Shown here: positions 1-6,825 of the stretch, piece by piece | How positions within the stretch are numbered: position 1 is the first letter of the stretch | Layout of the letters: each line of letters opens with the position of its first letter | Assembly: GCA_002348535.1 (NCBI GenBank) | Contig: DEBL01000137.1 | Span: 1-31,380, forward strand | Length of the DNA stretch: 31,380 nucleotides | Origin: Deltaproteobacteria bacterium UBA2957 | GTDB taxonomy: Bacteria; Myxococcota_A; UBA796 | Direction of reading: 5' to 3' | Program-made: the position numbers and the translations under genes | Notes under the pieces: model-generated | What the model saw: only the letters and a program-made list of their open reading frames with translations | Database searches by the model: none | What the model was told of the DNA's origin: nothing

Positions 1-452
1 CCGCACATTCCGGCGACGAGGAAGAGCCACAAAAAGCGCACGGGGCCGTAGACCGACTCGCACAGGCGACCGAGTCCGTACAGGGCAAGGCCGTTGAGCA
101 GGATGTGGGTCCCATCGCCATGCAAAAAGAGACACGAGATCAATCGCCAGACCTCCCCATCGCCCACTCGTTCGCCCACCATCGCACCGAGCACGACCAG
201 CACACCGGTGCTGCGCTGCGAGACAATTATGCCCGCAACATTCACCAACCCCTGGGAAAAGTCGATGACCCCGGCAAGCAGATGAGCCAGCCCAATGACT
301 ACCAAGAGGGTGACAGTCATCCACGGTCTGCCGAGACCGTCCACCAGATTCATCCACACTCGCCGCTGCGCCTTGATGACTGCATGATGGCGCCAATCCA
401 CCGCATCCAGCCCGGGATCATCGGGAGGGTCGGAGTCTACGGGACCCGCCAT
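1..452 (-). CDS. Rhomboid family intramembrane serine protease, 5' part (runs off the window)
   Basis: This is the N-terminal ~150 residues of a rhomboid-like membrane protease; the rest lies before base 1. I translated the minus strand from the ATG at 452 and found no stop to the window edge. The protein opens with a ~35-residue soluble segment and then a hydrophobic helix (MTVTLLVVIGLAHLLAG). After it comes the rhomboid signature around residues 95-120: EVWRLISCLFLHGDGTHILLN, the H-x4-H-x3-N pattern of the second transmembrane helix. The catalytic GxSG serine and the last-helix His would lie outside the window, so activity cannot be judged. The start overlaps the end of the upstream glycosyltransferase gene by 16 bases, which suggests translational coupling. 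The family cleaves substrates within the membrane, and some members (rhombosortases) process C-terminal sorting tails. Confidence 0.82.
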   Translation of the reverse strand, partial: MAGPVDSDPPDDPGLDAVDWRHHAVIKAQRRVWMNLVDGLGRPWMTVTLLVVIGLAHLLAGVIDFSQGLVNVAGIIVSQRSTGVLVVLGAMVGERVGDGEVWRLISCLFLHGDGTHILLNGLALYGLGRLCESVYGPVRFLWLFLVAGMC

Positions 453-2017
453 ACGACAACCTCCTCAATCGGTTCACTCGACCAGCCAATGGGTAAAACA
501 CCGAGGGTTTCGGCATACATTCCCACCTGCGCCGCTTCAGCGACCAAGCGGATTCCGGTTGATTCATCCGCGGAAACCCGCCCAATCTCGACCAACCCCG
601 CGGGCAGGGCTCCCGGTGAGCTGTGCGTCGGCGCCGCGATGATGCTTCCAGAGGGGGCGTCGTCAGCAAAAAAGGCCACGCCCGCCGAATCCATTTCGTG
701 GCGGTAGGCCCATTCACCCGTGAAATGAGTGGGCTGAAACTGAACGATGGTGGCCCGTGCAATATCCGCGCTGGCTTCAAAGAATCGATGCTCAGCGGCA
801 GTCAAAACCGCGGCCATCACAACCTGAATGCCGGCGCCAACCCACAGAAGCGTGCGTCCGGCCCTTCGGTCCCCAACCTCGACGACCATTAAAATCGCCA
901 AGGGCAACATTGCGCCCAACAAATAGCGCGGTGCCGCGAAGTTATGAACACCCCATACCGTCGCCACGACCGACAAGGCCCACAAGGCCATCAAGGTGGC
1001 ATCCTCGTGGACTCGGTCGCCCGAGATGCTGCGCCAACACCGTCGGAGGGCGGGCATCAGGACGGCCGCTCCAACAATCGTGCAGAGAACCAAGAAGAGG
1101 CGCTGTACGTCCGTGAGTTCTGGTGGCCAACCCCAGACACAAACCGCCCCGCCCACGACGATGCTCGGGGCCCACACCCAACGCGCACCCCGAACCAACA
1201 GCGCAACAAACGAAACACTTAAAATCATCCGCGCCAACACAGCGAGGGCGCGCCCCTCTCCCGTTCCTCGCGATATCTCCGATGCGCGGCCCAGCACCTC
1301 AACCAAGTGGAAGCGTCCGTAAACACCGGCCAGCCACATCTCACCGAGACACCACGGGGTGGCGGCAGCCAGCGCGAACCGTCCACGTCCGCGCAACGTC
1401 CCCGTAAGCCACCCGTGCACCACAAAAACCGGGACCAGTGCCATGGCTGGATACTTCGTGAATGCAGCCAAGCCCAGTGCAGCTCCACCGATCCATTGCA
1501 GCGTGGGATTGGTGCGTTCACGCCACCCCAAGACTGCCGTGGTGCAAAGAGCCGTCACCATCAGATCCGGCATGAGGCCTCGCTGAATGCCGAGAACCGC
1601 AATCGGACTCGACAACCACAATGCGAGCGCAACCTTCGAGTGACGGGTGGTCCCCTCAATCAGCCGACCTCCGGCCCACCCAAGAAGGAGTGCAAACGGC
1701 AGCCCTGCAGCCCACCGTGACCCAAGGAGTCCATCTGACCATTCTTGCACCACACCGACCCACATTAGAAACAAGGGGGGGTGCGCATACACAAATGCAT
1801 CCGGCTCTGAACCGCCGTACCAAGGCGGCCACGGACGCCACCAGTGGTACGGCCTGAGGGGGTCGAGGTTGGCTGTAATGGCGAGGTAAGACTCTTCGTC
1901 CAGTACCGGGGCCATCGCCACGCACAAGGCCGCAATCGCCACGCACGCCAGCATGGACATGCGGGCCACCGCGCCCGTTCGCCGTCCGTCGACCTCAGAC
2001 TGCAACGGCAAACTCAC
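437..2017 (-). CDS. Glycosyltransferase family 39-like polytopic membrane protein (ArnT/PMT type)
   Basis: This is a ~526-residue, very hydrophobic protein of the GT-C fold. Members transfer sugars from a polyprenyl-phosphate donor to lipid or protein acceptors on the periplasmic side of the inner membrane. The first helix is followed by APVLDEESYL, the acidic Asp-Glu motif of the first periplasmic loop that marks GT39/GT83 enzymes. Further on, a YAHPPLFLMW segment and about ten more hydrophobic stretches fit the family. The start is uncertain. The chosen GTG at 2017 gives an Arg-rich leader before helix 1, consistent with the positive-inside rule, and overlaps dapD by 23 bases. An ATG at 1960 is the alternative. 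The gene lies between dapD and the rhomboid gene in one transcription unit. The acceptor substrate is unknown. Confidence 0.78.
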   Translation of the reverse strand: MSLPLQSEVDGRRTGAVARMSMLACVAIAALCVAMAPVLDEESYLAITANLDPLRPYHWWRPWPPWYGGSEPDAFVYAHPPLFLMWVGVVQEWSDGLLGSRWAAGLPFALLLGWAGGRLIEGTTRHSKVALALWLSSPIAVLGIQRGLMPDLMVTALCTTAVLGWRERTNPTLQWIGGAALGLAAFTKYPAMALVPVFVVHGWLTGTLRGRGRFALAAATPWCLGEMWLAGVYGRFHLVEVLGRASEISRGTGEGRALAVLARMILSVSFVALLVRGARWVWAPSIVVGGAVCVWGWPPELTDVQRLFLVLCTIVGAAVLMPALRRCWRSISGDRVHEDATLMALWALSVVATVWGVHNFAAPRYLLGAMLPLAILMVVEVGDRRAGRTLLWVGAGIQVVMAAVLTAAEHRFFEASADIARATIVQFQPTHFTGEWAYRHEMDSAGVAFFADDAPSGSIIAAPTHSSPGALPAGLVEIGRVSADESTGIRLVAEAAQVGMYAETLGVLPIGWSSEPIEEVVVWRVP

Positions 2018-2795
2018 GCAACACTTGGTTGAGCGAGGTCTTGCGATCCGTGGACTCCTTTCGAGTCCCGATGATCAACGCACACGGTGTCGCGTACTCT
2101 CCCGCAGGAAACCGCTTGGGCCGCATCCCCGGAATCACGACCGACCGAGGCGGCACATACCCTTTGGTGACCACTTCCTGTGACCCTGTCACATCCACAA
2201 TCGACGTAGACGACGTCAACACCACATTGGCGCCCAACACCGCCTCTTGACCGACGTGAACACCCTCCACCACGATGCAGCGCGAACCAACAAAGGCACC
2301 GTCTTCAATGATGACCGGCCGCGCTCCAGGCGGCTCAAGGACACCGCCAATGCCAACACCACCGGAAAGGTGGACGTTGCGACCGATCTGTGCGCACGAG
2401 CCCACCGTAGCCCACGTATCGACCATCGTACCCGACCCAACATAGGCTCCAATGTTGACGTATCCGGGCATGACCACAGCGCCCGATTCCACGTGGGCTC
2501 CGTACCGTATGAAACCCGGCGGCACGAGACGCACCCCTTGGGATGCAAGATCCCGCTTCAGAGGTATCTTATCGTGAAACTCATAGGGGCCGAGTTCGTG
2601 AACAGCCATGGCAGCCACACGGAAATACAGCAATATGGCCTGCCGAACCCACTCATGGATGATCCACTCTTCATTCACGCATTCCGCAACCCGCAACTCT
2701 CCGCGATCGACCGCAGCGATCACGGCGTGCACCGCTTCTGGGTCGGCCTCGCCCCCGGCTGCGAAGGCTTCAATTCGTTCTTTATAGTCAAGCAT
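1995..2795 (-). CDS. dapD: 2,3,4,5-tetrahydropyridine-2,6-dicarboxylate N-succinyltransferase
   Basis: DapD transfers a succinyl group from succinyl-CoA to tetrahydrodipicolinate, a committed step of the succinylase route to meso-diaminopimelate and lysine in the cytosol. The protein is 266 residues, close to the usual ~275. It has the N-terminal helical domain (ERIEAF near the start, then VNEEWIIHEWVRQAILLYFR) and a left-handed beta-helix of hexapeptide repeats: MPGYVNIGAYVGSGTMVDTW, GSCAQIGRNVHLSGGVGIGG, then GAFVGSRCIVVEGVHVG. The start is the ATG at 2795, giving MLDYKERIEAF. It shares one base with the dapC stop (TGATG), so the two are probably translationally coupled. A longer frame adds 14 unlikely residues. 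Confidence 0.95.
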   Translation of the reverse strand: MLDYKERIEAFAAGGEADPEAVHAVIAAVDRGELRVAECVNEEWIIHEWVRQAILLYFRVAAMAVHELGPYEFHDKIPLKRDLASQGVRLVPPGFIRYGAHVESGAVVMPGYVNIGAYVGSGTMVDTWATVGSCAQIGRNVHLSGGVGIGGVLEPPGARPVIIEDGAFVGSRCIVVEGVHVGQEAVLGANVVLTSSTSIVDVTGSQEVVTKGYVPPRSVVIPGMRPKRFPAGEYATPCALIIGTRKESTDRKTSLNQVLREFAVAV

Positions 2796-3943
2796 CACGA
2801 CTCCATCTCGGTCCATGCAGCGATGGCTGCCTTGCATTCATCTATGGTGGGTACCATCGCCAAACGGATGTAGCCCACTCCCGCACCCTCAACGCCGAAG
2901 ATTCGGCCGGGACTCACAACGATTCCAATGTCGAGTAGACGCTTGGCGTAGGCCTCATCGTCTCCACCGGGCACCGCCACCCAAAGGTATAAACTCGCTT
3001 CTCGACCAATGACTCGCATATTCAACGCATCGAACATGGCCAAAAACAGGGCCTTCTTTGCACGAAAGATTGCGCGACGGTCCTCGGTGTGGTCATCATC
3101 TGCCCAAGCCGCCGTGGCCGCCGCATTCACAAAGTCGCTCGGAACGACCCCGGGGTTTGTGCGCAGGGTGCGAAACCGCGCCATCACATCAGCATCACCC
3201 GCCACAAACCCGGACCGATACCCGGTCATCCCAGACCGCTTTGACAAGCTGTGGAGAGCAAGCACCCCATTGGTTCCGCATTCCAGCAGCGAATGGGGGG
3301 GATCGGCATGGTACACATCCGCATAGGTCTCATCAGAGACCAACAAAATGTCATGCGAGCGACAGAAATCAGCAGCGCGCTGAAGGTCCTCGAGGGTCGT
3401 GACCGCGCCAGAAGGGTTGTGCGGAGTATTCAGCCAAATCATGCGGGTCCGAGCAATGATTTCTGGATCGATGCACTCGGGACGCAAGATGTGGTCACCT
3501 TCGAGGCGCAGGGCGATCGCCTCAGCTCCCGCAAACAGCGCGCCTCGTTGATAGGCGGGATAGCCGGGGTCGGGAAAGACAACCCCCCGGTCTGGCGCAT
3601 TTCGATCAATCACGAGCAACGGCAGGTGAAATACGGCCTCCTTGCTGCCCGAAGTGGGGACAATCTGAGTCGCCGGGTCCAACAGGACCCCAAACCGCCG
3701 TTGCATGTAGGCAGCGATGCTTTCGCGAACCGCGTCCGACCCCATCACTCGGGGATATGGAAGACGCTCGTCAACCCCGGACACCAACGCTTCCCGGACA
3801 AATTCAGGTGGCGGTTCTGCTGGATCTCCTTTCCCGAAGTCGTAGACCGTGCGCCCCGCTTTCTGCAAACGTGCTTTGGCTTCGTCCACCGCGATAGCAG
3901 GGTACGTACGCAGTTGCGTCAACAAGGGATTGAATCGGGGCAT
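2795..3943 (-). CDS. dapC: Succinyldiaminopimelate transaminase
   Basis: This 382-residue fold-type I PLP aminotransferase is predicted to convert N-succinyl-2-amino-6-ketopimelate to N-succinyl-LL-DAP with glutamate as amino donor. Visible class I features are the N-terminal KARLQKAGRTVYDFGKGDP, the NTPHNPSGA motif (about 172-180), DETYADVYH with the PLP-ring Asp204 and Tyr207, and HSLSKRSGMTGYRSGF with the Schiff-base Lys235 and the phosphate-binding Arg243. The direct one-base overlap with dapD is the main reason to prefer DapC over a generic aspartate aminotransferase. The ATG at 3943 has an AGAGGA Shine-Dalgarno sequence a few bases upstream. The gene is divergent from mltG, with only 35 bases between the two starts. 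Confidence 0.9.
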   Translation of the reverse strand: MPRFNPLLTQLRTYPAIAVDEAKARLQKAGRTVYDFGKGDPAEPPPEFVREALVSGVDERLPYPRVMGSDAVRESIAAYMQRRFGVLLDPATQIVPTSGSKEAVFHLPLLVIDRNAPDRGVVFPDPGYPAYQRGALFAGAEAIALRLEGDHILRPECIDPEIIARTRMIWLNTPHNPSGAVTTLEDLQRAADFCRSHDILLVSDETYADVYHADPPHSLLECGTNGVLALHSLSKRSGMTGYRSGFVAGDADVMARFRTLRTNPGVVPSDFVNAAATAAWADDDHTEDRRAIFRAKKALFLAMFDALNMRVIGREASLYLWVAVPGGDDEAYAKRLLDIGIVVSPGRIFGVEGAGVGYIRLAMVPTIDECKAAIAAWTEMES

Positions 3944-3978
3944 GCCGTCCTCTAAGCTCTGCGATAGGCGAGTGCACG

Positions 3979-4950
3979 ATGTTGTGGTTCTTCTTCTTAG
4001 GTTGTTCGATCATCAATGGGTTCAGCGGTGCGCCGGCGGACCCCTCCGATGAGACTGAAATTGTAGTGACCGTCCCGAACGGAGCTTCTGCCCGTTCGAT
4101 GGGCGCTGTGCTTGCAGAGGCCCGTGCAGTTGACGATGCAAAGGGCTTCTCTTGGTACGTCCGCATCAACAAAGAGGGTGACTGCATCAAAGCGGGTGAC
4201 CACAAGGTGCGTCGCTCGATGAGCCACAGCGAGATCATCGAGGCCTTGTGCGGTCCACCCATCGTGGATGCGGAGCCATTCACCGTGCTCGAAGGATGGA
4301 GGATCCGAGAGATCGATGCAGCGCTCACGGAAAAAGGCCTCATCAAGCCCGGCGAGTATGCTTCGCTTGCTCGGACCCCGAGCGTCTTTCGCGCCGCCTA
4401 CCCGCTTCCTGCTGAAAGCCTTGAGGGCTACCTGTTTCCCGAAACCTACATGATCGAACGCGATCGATTCGAACCCAAAGCCTTCATTCAACGTCAGCTC
4501 GATCTGTTCAACGAACGATTCATGGCCGACCACCAAGATGGATTTGGCAGGCGAAACCTCGAAGAGATTGTCATTATGGCATCGATGATCGTGCGCGAAG
4601 AGCCCACGGAATCGCAGCGGCCACTGGTCGCCGGCATTCTGTGGAAACGCATCGACAGCAGCTGGAACCTCGGTGTTGACGCGACGAGTCGCTATGAGCT
4701 GCCCAAGTGGAACGATAGACGTGCGTTCCTCAAGAAGCTGCGCGATCCGAAAGACCGCTACAATACCCGTCTTCGTTCCGGGCTTCCTCCGACTGCAATC
4801 GGAAACCCCGACCTCAGCTCTCTTGAGGCCGCGGCCTCCCCCGTCAAGAGCCCCTACTGGTACTACCTCCACGATTCAGATGGTGTTCTGCACCCAAGTC
4901 GAAGCGTCGGCGAGCACGAACGATATCGCAAACAGTACAACGTGTACTGA
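3979..4950 (+). CDS. mltG: Endolytic transglycosylase MltG (YceG-like)
   Basis: MltG cleaves nascent peptidoglycan glycan strands and acts as a terminator of glycan polymerisation at the inner membrane. The 323-residue protein has a short hydrophobic N-terminus (residues 2-18). A LysM-like segment follows (GASARSMGAVLAEA to HSEIIEALCG), then the catalytic YceG domain with LEGYLFPETY and IVIMASMIVREEPTES. Glu207 aligns with the catalytic Glu218 of E. coli MltG. The later signatures are partly kept: YNTRLRSGLPPTAIGNP and SLEAAASPVKSPYWYYLHD. The membrane anchor is unusually short, has no basic residue and contains LGCS, so a lipoprotein is conceivable but weak. The gene is divergent from dapC and followed after one base by the transporter gene. 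Confidence 0.93.
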   Translation: MLWFFFLGCSIINGFSGAPADPSDETEIVVTVPNGASARSMGAVLAEARAVDDAKGFSWYVRINKEGDCIKAGDHKVRRSMSHSEIIEALCGPPIVDAEPFTVLEGWRIREIDAALTEKGLIKPGEYASLARTPSVFRAAYPLPAESLEGYLFPETYMIERDRFEPKAFIQRQLDLFNERFMADHQDGFGRRNLEEIVIMASMIVREEPTESQRPLVAGILWKRIDSSWNLGVDATSRYELPKWNDRRAFLKKLRDPKDRYNTRLRSGLPPTAIGNPDLSSLEAAASPVKSPYWYYLHDSDGVLHPSRSVGEHERYRKQYNVY

Positions 4951-4951
4951 C

Positions 4952-6166
4952 ATGCAGCCGAACGAACACTTGAGTCGCCAACAACGAACCCAGTTGCTGG
5001 GTCTCGCCGGCCTCATCTTCGTCATCCTCGCGAGCTATGCTGTTGCCCGGCCCGCCACGGAGTCGTTGTTCCTCGAGGCCAACGGTGCACGCGCCCTGCC
5101 CATGGCATGGATCGGCGTGGGGGTCGGCAGTGTCGTCGTGGTGTCGCTGTACAACCGGTGGTCAGCTTCGATCGATTTAGTCCGGTTGTTCAGCATTGCG
5201 AGCGCAATCAGTGCGGGCGTGCTGGCGATCACGTTGATGGCCCTGTCGATCGAAATCCCGGGTACCACGTGGGCTCTGTACTTGTGGAAGGACCTCTACA
5301 TCGTCGTACTCATCGAAATATTCTGGTCGTTTGCCAACAGCACCGTGCCCAAGGATCGTGCAAAATGGTTTTACGGAATGTTCTGCGTTGTGGGCAGCCT
5401 TGGCGGCATGGCCGGCAACCTCGGCGTGGGATGGCTTGCCTCTGAGTGGTCGACTGCAGAGTCGTTATGGGCTGTTGTTCCGCTGCTTACCGTTGGTGGC
5501 GCAGGCGGCTTTATTCTGGCACGGCGCACGGGAATCGCTGCCGATGCCAGCGCAAAGACCTCGAGCATTCGGGAGGGATTTTCCGTCCTCCAGAAAAGCA
5601 AGGCATTGTGGTTGCTGATGGCTCTGATTGCCACCACGCAAGTCGTCATCACGCTGATCGACTACCAGTTCAACGTCGCAATCGAGCAGTTCTACCCCGA
5701 TCTCGATGAACGCACGGCCGCAATCGGCCAGATGTACGCCAGCATCGACGCCATGGCCATCGGCTTGCAGTTGGGTACAGGCCCCATTCTCAGACTTCTG
5801 GGCGTGCCGCTGGTCCTGCTCGCCATCCCCGGTCTCATAGGTATTGCCGTGGCAGGCTACGCTCTGGTTCCTCGGTACGCAGCCATTGCCGCTGCGAAGG
5901 TGGCCTCAAAGGCCTTCGACTATTCGCTGTTCAGGGCTGCAAAGGAGATCCTGTACATTCCGCTGAGTCACGCCGAGCGCACCCAAGGGAAGGCCTTCGT
6001 CGACATGATGTCCTACCGGATGGCGAAAGGGGCCACAAGCATCATGCTGCTCGGCTTGGTGTCTTTGGGTCAACCGCGCGCGGCCCTGTGGCTCACCTTG
6101 GGGTGCATCGGTATCTGGGTCTGGGTAACTGTCCGGTTGAATCGGAGCGCGATCGACCAACCGTGA
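4952..6166 (+). CDS. MFS-type transporter of the ATP/ADP translocase (Npt/TLC)-like family
   Basis: This is a 404-residue protein with about 11-12 hydrophobic helices. Several segments resemble the nucleotide-exchanger (Npt/TLC) branch of the major facilitator superfamily: SLFLEANGARALPMAWIGVG early on, FWSFANSTVPKDRAKWFYGM centrally, and near the C-terminus FDYSLFRAAKEILYIPLSH followed by KAFVDMMSYRMAKGA. The R-x2-KE-x-LYIPL and KAFVD-x3-YR-x-KG patterns are the strongest match. Classical members import ATP into obligate intracellular bacteria; related proteins in free-living bacteria have unknown substrates. The start is the ATG at 4952, one base after the mltG stop; the frame extends upstream within mltG but the sequence there is not protein-like. 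Translation is probably coupled to mltG. The substrate is not assigned. Confidence 0.8.
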   Translation: MQPNEHLSRQQRTQLLGLAGLIFVILASYAVARPATESLFLEANGARALPMAWIGVGVGSVVVVSLYNRWSASIDLVRLFSIASAISAGVLAITLMALSIEIPGTTWALYLWKDLYIVVLIEIFWSFANSTVPKDRAKWFYGMFCVVGSLGGMAGNLGVGWLASEWSTAESLWAVVPLLTVGGAGGFILARRTGIAADASAKTSSIREGFSVLQKSKALWLLMALIATTQVVITLIDYQFNVAIEQFYPDLDERTAAIGQMYASIDAMAIGLQLGTGPILRLLGVPLVLLAIPGLIGIAVAGYALVPRYAAIAAAKVASKAFDYSLFRAAKEILYIPLSHAERTQGKAFVDMMSYRMAKGATSIMLLGLVSLGQPRAALWLTLGCIGIWVWVTVRLNRSAIDQP

Positions 6167-6193
6167 TAGCCTGTAGGCCTCTGGGAGAGCCTC

Positions 6194-6571
6194 ATGGTCA
6201 AACTGATCGCCACAATCGGACTGATGATTGGATTCATCGAACTTGCTCCTTCCGTCGTTCCATCGATGATGACCGACACTGGAGAAGCCACCACAGACAC
6301 GGGCCCAGAGGACGACACGGGCGACACTGAAGACACGGGCGACGCTGAAGACACGGGCGACGCTGAAGACACGGGCCAGCCCAGCGCAAACGACACAGGA
6401 ACAGAGACGACTAAAACAACCAAGTACAGTGCATCCGAGCTGGCCGGTGAAACCGGAGGCTGCAGCACCATCGGCACACACAACGGGCCGTGGTGGATGG
6501 CTCTTGTCGCATTGGTGGGTGTCCGGACACGCCGCCGATGTCCTAATGGCGCTCAAGCGTACGACCGTTAG
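6194..6571 (+). CDS. Small secreted DTG-repeat protein with a MYXO-CTERM-like C-terminal sorting tail
   Basis: This 125-residue protein was not recognised as a named family. An N-terminal hydrophobic signal (residues 1-20) is followed by an acidic Asp/Thr/Gly-rich region with three D(T/A)EDTG units, then a Thr-rich spacer. The tail reads GGCSTIG, a hydrophobic helix (WWMALVALVGV) and RTRRR. A small-residue/Cys motif, one helix and an Arg cluster make up the tripartite layout of MYXO-CTERM or GlyGly-CTERM signals, which route proteins to cell-surface lipid attachment via dedicated intramembrane proteases. About ten extra residues follow the Arg cluster, which is atypical. A GGGAG-like ribosome site lies just upstream, and the gene starts 27 bases after the transporter. 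It ends in a TTAG overlap with the opposing small gene. Confidence 0.65.
   Translation: MVKLIATIGLMIGFIELAPSVVPSMMTDTGEATTDTGPEDDTGDTEDTGDAEDTGDAEDTGQPSANDTGTETTKTTKYSASELAGETGGCSTIGTHNGPWWMALVALVGVRTRRRCPNGAQAYDR
6323..6376 (+). repeat. Three tandem 18-base units coding D(T/A)EDTG
   Basis: Three consecutive units of the form GACgCTGAAGACACGGGC occupy 6323-6340, 6341-6358 and 6359-6376. The second and third are identical; the first differs at one base (A for G). They encode the acidic linker of the small tailed surface protein, and partial DTG copies flank them. The near identity suggests recent slippage or unit duplication, so copy number may vary between strains. Confidence 0.9.
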
Positions 6572-6807
6572 TCGTCGTCACCTTCGGATTCAACATCGGT
6601 GGACTCCCATCCATCGTTGTCGTCATACTTGAGGTACCAAGGCACGTCCCCAGTGTCGCGAAGGTTGCCTGCACCGGTGTCTTGGGAAATCGACGTAAGG
6701 TGTTTCGATTCAGGCTTGGCCGCCTTCGGCTCGGCGGGGACCTCAGTCTTACTGGGTGCACCAAGAGCCGCTTTGAGTCGGCCCTTTATTTTTGAACGAA
6801 TGCCCAT
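6568..6807 (-). CDS. 79-residue bipolar (basic N-terminus, acidic C-terminus) protein downstream of radical SAM gene
   Basis: The family was not recognised. The N-terminus MGIRSKIKGRLKAALGA is a short basic amphipathic helix, with Lys or Arg at residues 4, 6, 8, 10 and 12. A Lys/Ala/Pro linker follows, then a segment with two DTG motifs (SISQDTGAGNLRDTGDVPWY). The C-terminus is strongly acidic, with about ten Asp/Glu in the last 20 residues. The ATG at 6807 lies 18 bases after the stop of the radical SAM gene, with a CAGG ribosome site, so the two are probably co-transcribed. Its stop overlaps that of the opposing small gene by 4 bases. It could be a membrane-surface accessory protein or a peptide substrate of the radical SAM enzymes; neither is shown. 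A chance open frame is possible but unlikely given spacing and composition. Confidence 0.55.
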   Translation of the reverse strand: MGIRSKIKGRLKAALGAPSKTEVPAEPKAAKPESKHLTSISQDTGAGNLRDTGDVPWYLKYDDNDGWESTDVESEGDDD

Positions 6808-6825
6808 GGCGTGCCTGCGCCCCGT

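Noticed and set aside
105..707. 200-residue open frame on the plus strand
   Set aside because: It lies antisense to the rhomboid and glycosyltransferase genes, which have clear family motifs; its own sequence is low-complexity His/Pro/Arg-rich shadow coding.
3997..4872. 291-residue open frame antisense to mltG
   Set aside because: MltG catalytic motifs are on the plus strand; the antisense frame has no domain signature.
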